In this document: positions 1 through 11,789 of the stretch, piece after piece
How the letters are laid out: every line of letters begins with the position of its first letter
Position numbering within the stretch: the stretch's first letter is position 1
NCBI GenBank assembly: GCA_026261815.1
Contig: JAMPIT010000059.1
Coordinates: forward strand, 15,114,001-15,178,000
Length of the DNA stretch: 64,000 nt
Direction of reading: 5' to 3'
DNA from: Monarcha castaneiventris obscurior
Lineage: Eukaryota; Chordata; Aves; Passeriformes; Monarchidae
The notes under the pieces: model-generated
Told to the model about the DNA's origin: nothing
Seen by the model: the letters and a program-made list of their open reading frames with translations, nothing else
The model's database searches: none
Translations under genes and position numbers: made by a program

Positions 1-3000
1 TATGAATTACACTTTTCACCATCCAATATATTTAAGAGGAAACAACATCCCCAGAATTAAGAAGTACTTCAAGTAGAATATGGGATTCATACAGCCAAGT
101 ACATCCATTTTAAAGTCACCAGCACAAATCCTTAAACAACTAGATGCAGAGAAAACCCACTTTGACAACTTTCAGGCTGAACTCCACAGATCATTATCCA
201 CTATTGCAAGAACATAAAAAAGTGACTTGTGAGAGCTGAAATCATGCATATATTATTTCCAAATTACAGATTGTCAATTTCATTTCTTCCAGGGGAAAAG
301 AAAAAAAAAAAGAGAGAAGAAAAGAATAAGAGAAAAACTGTGCTAATCTTATGAAGTCAGGTTTTCTCAAATGATTTTCACTGAATAAGCAGAACTGTTA
401 AATATTTTAATTTGAACATTTAAAGTGTGTCCCTACTCATATTTTAACATATAGCATATTCCACACATATCTTTATCCTTTTACTCACAGGTTGTTCTAG
501 AAAGCACACACTTATGTTACCAATAGGAAGTGCTAATTAACTGCTTTCTCAAACTACTCTTAAACAGAGGAAGTTTAGATAGAATAACCACAAATTTATA
601 AAGCAACCCAAAAGTCAAAGACCAGAAACTGCACCCTGTGTTCCCGACTCCATCTGTACATGCCTTAGAAGGCAGGGTGGAAACCCTTTGATCTGCCACA
701 CAGATCTCTTGTCACTTGTGGAAACACTTGTGTAAATGGAGCAACCCTCTGAGAAGTTTAGTGCCCACAGCTGGAGCAATCTCGGGAGGAATAGACACAG
801 TTTTGTTATCTTGCCTCTCTTTTCTGGTTCAGAGCCATTTTGTCAAACATGCAGCTGTGGGTTTCTTCCTACTTTTATAGTGTGACTGCCAGGGACTTAG
901 GTCTTTCCTTCCCATTCCTCTTCAAGCTTTGTTTCCCAGTTCTTTCCACACAGCCTTTGCCCAGAGCCACATCCTTCCCAAAGCTGTTGAGCCTAATGTC
1001 TCCCTCACCCTGTGCTTTTCACCTCTGTGAATTCCAGTCAGCTTCTTTCTTCCATTCTGTATTCCCTGTATACCAAATTATCCCACTGAATTTGATTGTG
1101 ATTTGGCCATGTATCTTCTCTGCCAGCCATAAGATCTTTGCTGGAGGAGAGAGGGTATCCAGATAATGCCCTGGATGGAGCCAACAGTGTTTAAGCCTAC
1201 AATTTAAACAAACCACAAGCCCTGCCTTTTAACCTGAGAGTCTTTTCTGCATTTGGATTGCTCATGTGAGCTCCCTGGAGCACCTGCTCCCAAGTCCATG
1301 AAATCTCCTACCAACTGCTTTTCCCAATGTCCAGTCCTGTTTCTTAAAACTCTCCCTTGCACATTACCAAAATCCTTTCCCCTTCTGCAAATATATGCTG
1401 TTTAGTTTCAACTGTTCTAGATATCCAAGAGGAAAAGATTCATATAGTGATAAAGAGAGGCAGCAGTTTCTGAACACAGACAGAAACTTTCTCCCTAAGG
1501 ATAAAGCTAGATATTAGAGATGATTAACTAAACTCTCTCATTGCTTAAAATTACTTCCCCTTCTGTCAGACATTTATGGATGAAGGTAGAAAACACAGAT
1601 TTGTTTAAACAGAATGATTCCCCTAAATTTTTTTTTTGTATATGGAAATCTTCCTTCAGTTTCCTCAGCAAGTAGCAAGGCTTCTCAAGGTGGATCCAGG
1701 TAATCTGCTTTGATTCAAGACCTCTCTTCTAGAACATTTATTTTCTTTATGACCATCTTTCAGCTCAATTTTTGTTCTAAAGAGTCCTCTGACAAAAATC
1801 CTCCTCAAGCTTAGCACCTTGAACACCTACCTGCACTTTCTTACTATTTTGCAGTCTACACTCCAAGGTCCCATTTGAGTTTTTGTCTAGTGACTATCCT
1901 TATTCCTTTTTTCTCTCTTTCCTTTGGAAGACAAGAAAGCTCACCTCCCTACTTCCAGTGATCTCCTTACGTGATTTATTGCTGATCAAAGTGTTTCCAT
2001 TAAAACCAATCACAGTAACACTGCCGTAGTCTAAAATACGTTTGGAAAGGCCAGGAACATATGCTGGCAAAAGCATTTTAACAGTCATTTAAATAGCATC
2101 ACTATACAAAGCTTGCAGTAAAACCAAACTGTACAAACATAAATTATATAGAAAACCTTGCCAAATCGCAGTGCTGTTTTTTTCTGCTTCCACCTGCATG
2201 GGAAAGTCTGTTCTGTTTTGAAATCTTGGCCCGAGGCCTCACAGGATGAGGCTAGAGTATCCCCAGAAAGCTGTAGGGGAGGGAGCATGCTCAGTGGTGG
2301 CAATACAAAAAAAAAAAGTTTTTCTGAGTCCACTAAGCAAAGAGTTTTTCAGCAAACTATAATTCAGCAGCACCTAAGCAAACTATGACAGGAACAAATG
2401 AACACCTTGATAAGCATGCAAAATTTGATTCTGAAATGCATGTATGTATTAAAGCTTTTCAGTGAAGTAGGTGTGACAGCTCATCATGGATATGATGAGT
2501 TATGCTAATATTACTGTCAAAAACAAACCAAAAGCCCAACAATGGAACTGTTCAGACAGCATGAAAAAAACCTCACAACCTAATAGTTACGGTTTGATAA
2601 AGTCATAGTGTTAAAACTTCTCTTTTTTTTTTATGGGCAACTGCAGATTTCACCACCTGTGCCATCTGAAATAATCTTGCTTTAGACCATCACATCCGTG
2701 AATGTGCATCCATGACCCAGATCAATTATAGTTTGCTAGAGCCTGATATATAAACTTGCTGACTGAAATGTGGACACTTCAATTGACAACACTTGAAGCA
2801 TTTAGTTAATAAGCAGCATGAATCATACTTAAATTTATGCAATTCTCTCCAGCCCACAGGATGCACTCTCATGAAATTCGAGCTGGGCAATGTGTGTTGC
2901 ATCGTACTAAGAGTCCTCAGTGAGGGAGCTGGGCCTCTTTACACTGAGTACCCTGAAAAAACAGTGGTGACAAAACATATTCTGAATAAAAATCAGCACT

Positions 3001-6000
3001 TATTAACTAAACCAGAGACAATTTATGCCTTGAAGCAACGCCTAGTATTATTTTTCCCCCTCTCCTGCCTTTCCTACAATGTATACTATAAGGATTCTCT
3101 TTATTTAACTTACTAGATAAGTTACTAATTAGAAGCTGCCCTTCAGCCAACTAAGAACAGGCTGAAACAGCTTCTCCAGTTAGTTACATACACCTAGGTG
3201 AGTCACAGAGAAAGGCATACATTCATTTTCAACTGCTTCCTTTAGATTTTCAGAGCTATATTAATTCAGTTCTCAGAAAAAGGAAATTAGGCACACACAG
3301 AACATTACTCACTGCTTTTTTCCTCTCAGGGGTCATCTTTGGTATCAAGGACACTAAGGAGGACAAGGTAGTTTTGATATGGCACTATTGTTTCATGGGC
3401 CATGGCACTATAAAGGCAGTAGTGTCTTCTAATTGATTACTGGTAGTACATCTTTCCAATTGTAGCTTTGAAAACAGGATTGATGACAGCAGGGATGATT
3501 TAAGTTGGCTTTTACCACAGCTTACGGAGAAAAGGTTGACAAGAAATTATTTGAGGTGTAGAAGGCTGAACTCAATCAGACAGTTTCATTTTCTTGCTAT
3601 TTGCTTTGACAGCTGTAGTTCAGATTTCTGGTTTATGTTGCTCATTATGTTTGTCCTTCTAATTTTGCTGTTATTAACAACTTTATGACCCAAAAATACT
3701 GACTTGGTTAATGGTATTTTTTCCATATATAAAAAAGTATTTTCTTGTTCAAAACAAACATCCAGACAGACTTTCATTCCACTTCTGCAGAAAGGTACAT
3801 ATGGAAATGGGTGTTACTTTTGTGAGGCAGATTAGGCTCTGCATCTATCACGACATATCTGAAATAAAAACAAACTGTGCTCTTGCTGGAGGTCCAGTAG
3901 TCTGACTACTGAAAATGCAAGTAGTGAGGAATATTTTTTGTCTGGTTGGTTTTGTTTTTGTGTTTTGTTACGAGGTGCAGCTTTTTTAAAACATTAACTG
4001 TGCTTACACAGCAAGGTAATTGAAATTCATTGACTCTGTCCCAAATGAGTCCTGACACATCAAAATGAAATTCATATGTATGATCTTTCACAGGAAACGG
4101 TGACACATGGTAGCTGGTGTCGCAGTCTGAATGATTGGTGATCAGAAATACAGGATATGAAGATAAGTGAACCTGTCCTGTGAGTGAACATGAGCACAAA
4201 GGCTACTACTGCCAGCTTGCTCTGAACTGAAGTCAAAGGTACAACTCAGCCACACAAGCAGCACTAAAGCAGCAGAAAACCCCTCGGTGGATGTTTTCTG
4301 GGTCCTTTCTGGGATGCTCTGCTCAGTAGATCTTTCTGGTGTTTTCACAAGTAACTTTTAAGCTCTCAGCTGTCACTTCTCCCCCACACTGGTTGGTTTT
4401 CCCATAAAATCAACTGTCTGTCCTTGATCTCCTTTTTCTTATTTTCATCTCTGTTCCAGGAGACCTTTGTTAAAGGTTGGACAAACATACAGCCCACACA
4501 GTGAAATGACAAGATGTCCAAGTCTGGGGGACCTCAATCTTCCAAGAATTGTTTTGCTTTTACTTTTTACGAGGCACAAGGATTTCAGTGTGCTGTTGTT
4601 TTCCTTGGTTCCAGTTGTCTTGTGCTGGTTTGTCACTTAAGCATTTTATGGAGTAGTTTAGATGCAATTTAAAGGTAAAATTCTTCCCTGTCTAGAGCCA
4701 CCTAATTTATAAAAAACCCCCAAAGAGCTGGGATGAAGAAATGCGTGAAAGTCAAGTACAATATCTCAGATTTGAACACAGGGTTTGGTCTTCCTCTCTC
4801 TTGCTTGCTGTCTTTCACTTCAGTGTAGGAAAAATGGACATTCACAGCACAGAAAGGAATGGAAAAGAAATGAATTGCATATTTTGATTTTAATTCCATT
4901 TAAGTAAATTGCTATATGTTTGACCTTTCTTTTATTAATGGAATAATAATTAACTTTAAAGTCTTCAATTATTTTAACAACTTAAAATGGTTCCACTTTC
5001 CAGATTTAATAAAATAAGTTATTTTCTTCTAAGAAAATACCCTGGGATGACCTAATGTTATAATTACGTATTAAACAAGTATTGTACAAAATACTGCTGG
5101 AGTTTTACTAATTCAGTAATGACAGAAATGAGAGATGCATTAAAAGCAACTTTAAAAATTCATTGTAATTCTTTCAGTCTGTTATAATTTTGGCATCCTC
5201 CCTAAGTGAAAATATTTCACCTTCACTATATGAGACTAAGATACAACTTTGGCTTGTTTTGGAGTTTTTGTTGAAACCTGAAGTTGGAGCCAGGATCGCT
5301 AAGAGAAGTAATGAATGTTTTAGAAATTTCAGTCATAATAAGGAGAGAGAGCACCTCATTTTAAACCTCCACCAGATATTGTGGGTTTGTAGGTCCAATA
5401 GGAACCCTACAGCTTACTTTGGGAGGGTTGGAAATGGAGAAGTAAGAGAGAGACAGCCACATATAATAGCCAAGACAAATAGTACATGTGTACAGTGCCA
5501 CGGAAACAGAGCTGAGCACTGGCTAAGAGACAGAGCAACACTTCCATGTAGATGCAGAAGGCTGTTTTCCTCCCTAAGCAAAATCACCAAAGGGGAAAAA
5601 AATCATTTCAAACAGGACTTCAGGCATAAGTTATATAGTTACACCACCTTGTTAAAAAGGCAGATCCTAATCTCCTTCTTAAAAGGAGGTGTCATGGATC
5701 TCGGTGAAGACCTCCACCTCTGACACAAAAGACCATAGGCTTTTGCATATGAGAAAGTGAGATGGCAAGTATTAATTGCCCTGGCCTACAGGGAGCACAA
5801 TATTAGCTTGAACAAGAGATAATAGGGCATATCTCTTCAAACGAAGGGATATGAACAGCTCTGTAGTGTCTTCTCCCAGTTCATAAATATAGCATCAATC
5901 AGCTTGGATTGCAGTAGGTATCCTTCATCCAAGCTGTCACCTCCAACATACCCAAGGTAAAACTCCAAGCTGTGTAATGCAGACAACACAGAAATCTCCC

Positions 6001-6100
6001 CTTCTCTTCATTCCCCCTTCTAAAAGCACCTCATAGGCATTGGCCAGGACATGCCACAGGAGAAGATCCATCAGGAACCTCTCTAAGAGTCTCCTTGGAA
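1..6100. other. unique AT-rich non-coding sequence, no gene recognised
   Basis: No repeat family or conserved exon is recognisable here. Short A runs lie near 301-320 and 2309. A good splice-acceptor-like pyrimidine tract ends at 3329, followed by about 34 open codons in one frame, which is within chance. An open frame of 177 codons (5190-5723) opens with TTG rather than ATG and shows no domain or compositional sign of coding. The stretch is best read as intron or intergenic DNA. Confidence 0.6.
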
Positions 6101-6172
6101 CAGAACAGCAGTCACTGGACATGATCGTGACAAGATCAGAACAGCAGTCACTGGACATGATTGTGACAAGAT
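6101..6172. repeat. 36-bp tandem duplication, two copies
   Basis: Copies at 6101-6136 and 6137-6172 are directly adjacent and differ at one position (C in the first GATCGTG, T in the second GATTGTG). Each begins CAGAACAGCAGTC. A minus-strand open frame across it therefore repeats a 12-residue block, but that frame has no other sign of coding. The near identity suggests a fairly recent slippage or unequal-exchange event. Confidence 0.95.
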
Positions 6173-8540
6173 CACTGTAATATTGATTATCCTGCCTAAA
6201 TGCCAATTAAATGCCAAAATATGGTCATGGTTATTAAGAGAGATATGGTAGATTTTCCTCAACTAGGCTAAGGAAATAGCACACAACAAGAAGTCTTCAG
6301 CAGCCTTAGTCGCTATCCTTTCCAGCTTTGACTGTAGAAATAGTATCTTTTCTAATGAGTTGATGTGGAAGCAAGAACTATCCCAATCCTCCAGAAACAC
6401 CAGCTCCAGAAAACCTAGGTGCCTCCTCTCAAGGTCAAGTCTGGATTTAACTGAAAGCCTTTTCACTGTCCATTTGGCTTCTTTCTCCTGTTGTGGTCCT
6501 TCTAGCAGGTATGAAACACTGGACAATTACAACAGCAACATTTTAAAGCCAGTTTGCATAGATAGAAATGGCTACCTTGTGTCCAAAAGTCATTCATTTT
6601 GAACATCCAAGGTGATGCTGTCTGGGCTTGAAGAGAAAAAAAAATATTTTTCCATGCAATTCAAAGTTAAAGAGAAGAAAAGCAACCCCTAAAATATCTG
6701 TTATTTCAGATGTGTAATCTGCTTGCATTTTAAAATAAAAAATTTGCTTTTTTATAATTTAAAAAAAAAGCCCTGTAGGCTATTAAAAGCCATCTGCAAA
6801 ATTCCTTGACTCCAGATGCTATTTATATAAGCAAACAAGTTTAAGAGGTTCATCTTTGCATGAAGGATGCACACTGCATGGTTTCCATAACTCAGCTCAT
6901 CCTTGACACTACACATGGGCTCTTGAGTCACTAGTCAATGGGGCAAGGCTGGTGAAGAAAGCTTCATTAGCTGCTTTGACTCTATGACAGTTAATTACTC
7001 TGAAAGAGTTTGAGTGTGGAAGAACAGAACAGGGCAAGCAAAGCATTTACAGTGAAGGTTTTCATTCCATTATTATGCTTTGCTGGTGTTGCTTTGTTTT
7101 TCAAACCAGAATGACTGCAATATCACTTATGTGAAAGTCAAGGGCATATCAGGATGGAGTCAGTGAACATATGCATAAACAGAATCTGATCAATCTTACA
7201 GGGATAAGTACATAAAAATTGTTAAAATTTCTCACTAGACCATGAGATATAGTATATTATTTAATTATTTTTTGTAGCAGAGAAAATTCACAGGACAGGA
7301 TCAGATAAAAACCATCTGATACGAATTAAAAAAAAATATCTATGCAATGAGACAAGATCTCCAAGAAGTGACACAATTAATTGCAATTGAAATGAATGTC
7401 ACAGGGCAGCTTCTCACACTCTAAAGACATCATGTAGAAGGGCTATGCTGAGTTTGGGATTGACTCATGGTCAAAGTGATATGCAACACATGCCTCTGGA
7501 GACAATATAACTTGTAGAAAGTACAGCTACAGGTAAAACTTGCCACATACATTATGTCTGAACAGCAAAATTAGTTGTGTCATTTACACTGTGTTACAGG
7601 CTGCCAATAGCCTTGTTATAATTACCCTGTACAGCATTTTACTTAATCTTCCTGTCACTTGTAAAAGGTGACATCCACATAGCAGCAGGAATCCTCCTTC
7701 AAGAAATCATATAACAAAGCCACCAGAAGCATTAATTTAAATGCACATACAATGTAAGGGGAGGGGGGGAAAAAGCTTCCTTGCTTCATGAATATCTATG
7801 ATTTTTATATCACAAGAACTTACTTGAATATTCCAGTGGATTGTATGGGTTAAACAAGGAACAGCTTTCCTTGTTATTTATTATTAATGACATGTTGTAC
7901 TGACTACATATCTTGGCTAGAGATCCCTTAGCTTTCCTCTCCAATAAAAGCATTAATTCCCCCAAAAAGGAAAGCTCTCATCGCATGTGGAAAGAAAAAG
8001 CAGGACATAAAATTAGACGTTGTCAATCCAAGTCATAAAAGTCTCAAACTTTGCTGCCTCCTCGTTTCCTAACACCAAAGTCCAGTGCTGCCACTGCCAG
8101 TCTGTGGGAGACGTCTGTGCTTCATTAAAGACCCTGCTCCCGAAGTGCAGTGACAAAGGTGAATAGAGAATCAGGGGTACAATGGTGCATAGTGGGTTCA
8201 CCTAGTTATACTAACAATTATGGACCATCTTTGCCTGCCCTGGAACCAGATGTGAATTATTCTTCCTGTTCTAAAGTGGCCTGAAACTTCTCAGATGCTG
8301 TTCACACTAAACAGCCCCATACACATCTTGTCTTTTAAGAAAACATCTATCTGCACGTGGCAGGTATTGCCCAGTGCTGCAGCTGGTGCCAGCTTTCTTA
8401 AAACAAAACTTTCAACTTCTTCTAGATTCCCCACAAGTTAAAAAAAAAGTAACAAGGCTGAGAACAGAGAACCTGTCTATCTGTTCATCAGCTCCCACTC
8501 CCTATACATTATCCACTCCCCTCCCAAGCATCTGTTTTAT
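6173..8540. other. unique AT-rich sequence, no gene recognised
   Basis: The stretch contains A/T runs near 6630 and 6761 and a short G-rich tract at 7758-7769 (four G, one A, seven G). No CR1, LTR or exon-like segment was recognised. Open frames here are short and unremarkable. Confidence 0.6.
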
Positions 8541-8544
8541 CTCA

Positions 8545-8690
8545 GAGCACTGCAGTGAGGCAGAAAAGTGATTTGCTTAACATCAAAAAAAGCTCTGAAA
8601 GAAAGTCAGGAACTGAACCTGTGTCCCCTGACTCCCAATTTAATGCCTTGCCTACAGACACCCTTCTTTCTCTGTAAAAGTAGAGGGACA
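8545..8690 (-). repeat. candidate MIR-like ancient SINE relic
   Basis: Read on the plus strand, the order of short blocks (GAGGCAGAAAAGTGATTTGC, then AACTGAACCTGTGTCCCCTG, then a TGCCTTGCC block) follows the reverse complement of the tRNA-related and core parts of amniote MIR elements. In those, a 'gaggcacagag...aacttgccc' block precedes 'gaacccaggtcccctgactcc'. The copy is heavily diverged and the ends are approximate. The call rests on remembered consensus blocks, not on an alignment. Confidence 0.45.
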
Positions 8691-8699
8691 TGCTTGGTA

Positions 8700-11590
8700 C
8701 TAAATTTAACTTGTGATGTGGACTGAAGGCAATGTGCCCTCCCCACTCCATGCATAATAGTCAGCTATTAGCAACTCTACAACTGAGGCAGTAAATAACC
8801 TATTTTCCCATTGTTTCATATGCAACACATGAAATTAATTTTGTGTGCTCCCTGGCTCCAAAAGTGAGCTGCTTAACTGGCTCTCTTGTCCACATTCAAG
8901 GCAATCTTTCATAATAAATTAAAGGAAATACAGCATGTTCACAGTGACGGGAAAGAATTGTGTGGCAGCACATAAATCAGCAAGAAGGCTCTCCCAGAAC
9001 AACTTGTTAGCAACTGATGTGGCATTTGTAGGAAGATGTCTGTGACAGTATTCTTTCTGAGAGCCAAATAACCACTAACTATTTGCTAGAGTTTTCTCCT
9101 CCCCTGCTAAGTAAAGCATCAATTAGATGAGCACCATTTAGAGTTACACAGTTCGACACCTCTAATCCCTTGAAGGCTGCTCTTGTGCCTTCCCTGCATG
9201 CTTGCATAAGAATTACAGGTTGCTTGTCAGCCTGAACAATCATTTTCCTATTTAAAGAAAAAAAAAAAACAAAAAAACAAACCACACAGAGAAAGGAAGA
9301 AAGACAAAGAAAGATTTCCTCATGCGATATATAGATATTGCTCTGGAGGTAGTGAACAAGAAGAAGTTTATCCTCCCAAATCACCCTGGATCTGAATTGT
9401 ATCTCATCAGAAGAAACATTCTATGCAATGTCAAACGTGGTCTTTCTGCAGTTTTTCCCATGGCTGATTCTGTTGGTTTGTCTGGTAAGTGACTAAAAAG
9501 TGGAAGGCCAGGGTCTCACAGGGAAGGTCTGACTCTGCAGAACAAACTGCTCCCAAAACAGAGCCACTGAGAGATGGTTAGTGAACTGTGAGAGGGAGCA
9601 TGCAGGGAAAAACAAGATTCCCAGAACTTCCCAAGGCTCTGGGCTTCCTTATGTCTCTCCACCTGTTTTAGATCAGAACAATTAGGCTTACAGGCACTTC
9701 ATAGATTAGTGTAGAAATATTAGGTATTTTTTCAGTTTTATGATTTATGGGCACAACACATTCACATCTCGTTCAGATACTCATAGATGTTCCCAGCTGT
9801 GCATTGGCCTCTACAGCTCTAACGTGACTTGCATGGCCTGTTACATCCCCTCCAAGCCCTTTTCACATCAGATAACACTGTTGTTACAGATGGAGAGAGT
9901 CAGAGAGATCGAAATTAATATGGAATTCTCAGTTGTGCACAGATGTTACTGGGGCTACAGCACAGCATCAACGGATGCTTGGTAAATTTTGGGGTTTGGG
10001 GGACGCACCAAATTCCCTGAACATTCAGAATGCACATTCACCCATTGAAAAAGGAAGCAAATTTCCCTTGGAGACTGACAACTCACTTTTCTGCAAGCTT
10101 TCAAAAGGCTTATGTGTTTGAGCAAGATCTAAACTCATCTGCTGCATCCAAGAGGCCAGAAAATCCCTGTGGAAAAAAAAGACATACATGCTGCACAACT
10201 CGTCTACATTTGAATCAGAGTTCTGAGGCAGAAAAAAGGAAAATCCAAATTTGTACACCTGTTTTAAAACACCTGCTTAAATGCAAAACTGTAGTAAACC
10301 AGGTCATAGCAATATGCATGCTAATAAGCATCCTGTTGTGCTATCAGAAGGTTCAGGAGGAATCATGAAAAGCATTTAATGTTCCCTTTTCTATCACTTC
10401 ACAGCATGTGATATAGCAACCCCTCCTTTTTTTTTTTTTTAATAGACTTAGAAGAATGCAAATGGTCTTTTTAATTGTTCATGAGATGTCATTAAATTTT
10501 TCTTTTACTCTTAGAGTTCATTCTTCTAATCAGCTGTTTGGTGCCTTCCAGACAAATGTAAGAGGCTGCATAGCTTCCTTTATTTTTTTTCTTTAATAGA
10601 AAACAGAACTTCAAAGTGAAATGATTAGAGATTTTAATTTAAAAAAACCCCATACACTTGGGGGGTTAATTAGCATTCAAAAATGGACTTTTGTTATCAA
10701 AGCTAAACTATCTGACCTCGGCTTTATGTATTCATTGTAAATTCAAATGCTCCTGAAAGAGCCTGATTTATGATAAAATATTAATTTATTTCCATCTTCA
10801 TTTTGCTGCCTGCAAACCACAACCATGGATCAACACTTAAAAAAACTAGGAGAATTAAAGACCCTATTCCTAGAAGAAAAGGATACATTTCAATAGACAA
10901 GGTGGTATGAGCACCACCCTTTTTATTCCTTCTGTGGGTAAGAGACCTCTTCACAAACTCCTTTTAGAGTGGGGAAAAAAGATACTCAAAATCAGCATTA
11001 AAACAATAACTGTACAAATGTTCTGTTTAAGTACAGATGGTTGCAGGAAGCAGAAGGAAGACTGTTGGCAAATGTAACAGAGTTTGTCCTCAGAATATGA
11101 GATACCAGCTTTATAAAGACTCCTCCCAAATATTCATCAGATCTGGGAATGACAGGAGAGGCAACATGTCCCCAAAGCCAGGCAAAGGCTAAAACTACCT
11201 GTCAGTTTAAGTGATAAGGTCATGAATACTACAAAAAGAAAACAAATATTTAACACCAGTGGAACAAGCAACGTGTGCATTGTGTGTCTCTTTCCAGTGA
11301 TTGGATTAGACACTCAAGGGATTCCATTTTATATGAAGTTTTAGTCTCGTAAATACAAGCCTTGTGGCCTTATCCCAGTTCCTGTGCCTTATCATGAGGC
11401 ACAGCACAGCCAAAAACTAGGCCTAGGAAAGAGCTGAATTGTGCTTCGGTGTTGCCAACATGCACAAGCCCTTGCAAAACCACTGCCCATGCACTGTTTG
11501 CTGAAAACCAATCTGGTTATCCTCAAAGATAAATGAAAGCAAACTTAGCTCAGCTGGACACCACTATCATTGTGATCAAACACATTTCTT
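8700..11590. other. unique AT-rich sequence, no gene recognised
   Basis: The stretch contains an A-rich run near 9257-9285 and a 14-base T run at 10427-10440. Around 10600-10810 the sequence is rich in TTAAT/TAATTA motifs and free of simple repeats, a texture seen in conserved non-coding elements. No exon or transposable element was recognised. Confidence 0.55.
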
Positions 11591-11599
11591 TATTTAAAT

Positions 11600-11677
11600 T
11601 TCTTCTTTGTTTCTTTATGTTGTTGTAGGGGGGTGGGAGAGCATAGGGTATTTTTTATTTGGGGTTTGGTTCGTTTG

Positions 11678-11708
<31 letters not shown>

Positions 11709-11780
11709 TGGTTAGCTGGCTTGCTTGTGGTTTGTTTTTTTGGTCTTTTTTTTAGTTTTTTTTTTTTAACTTTTTTTTCC
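11600..11780. repeat. T-rich low-complexity tract with a 28-base T run
   Basis: An uninterrupted run of 28 T spans 11678-11705, followed by further T8-T13 runs to about 11778, broken by GC-containing spacers such as GCTTGGTTAGCTGGCTTGC. Open frames reported through it on either strand (poly-Phe or poly-Lys) are artefacts. It could mark the poly-A tail of a decayed minus-strand retrocopy, but no recognisable body follows on the right side. Confidence 0.9.
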
Positions 11781-11789
11781 AAAACTACT

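Noticed and set aside
5190..5723. Plus-strand open frame of 177 codons
   Set aside because: It opens with TTG, has no domain, signal or splice support, and one such run is expected by chance in 64 kb of six-frame sequence.
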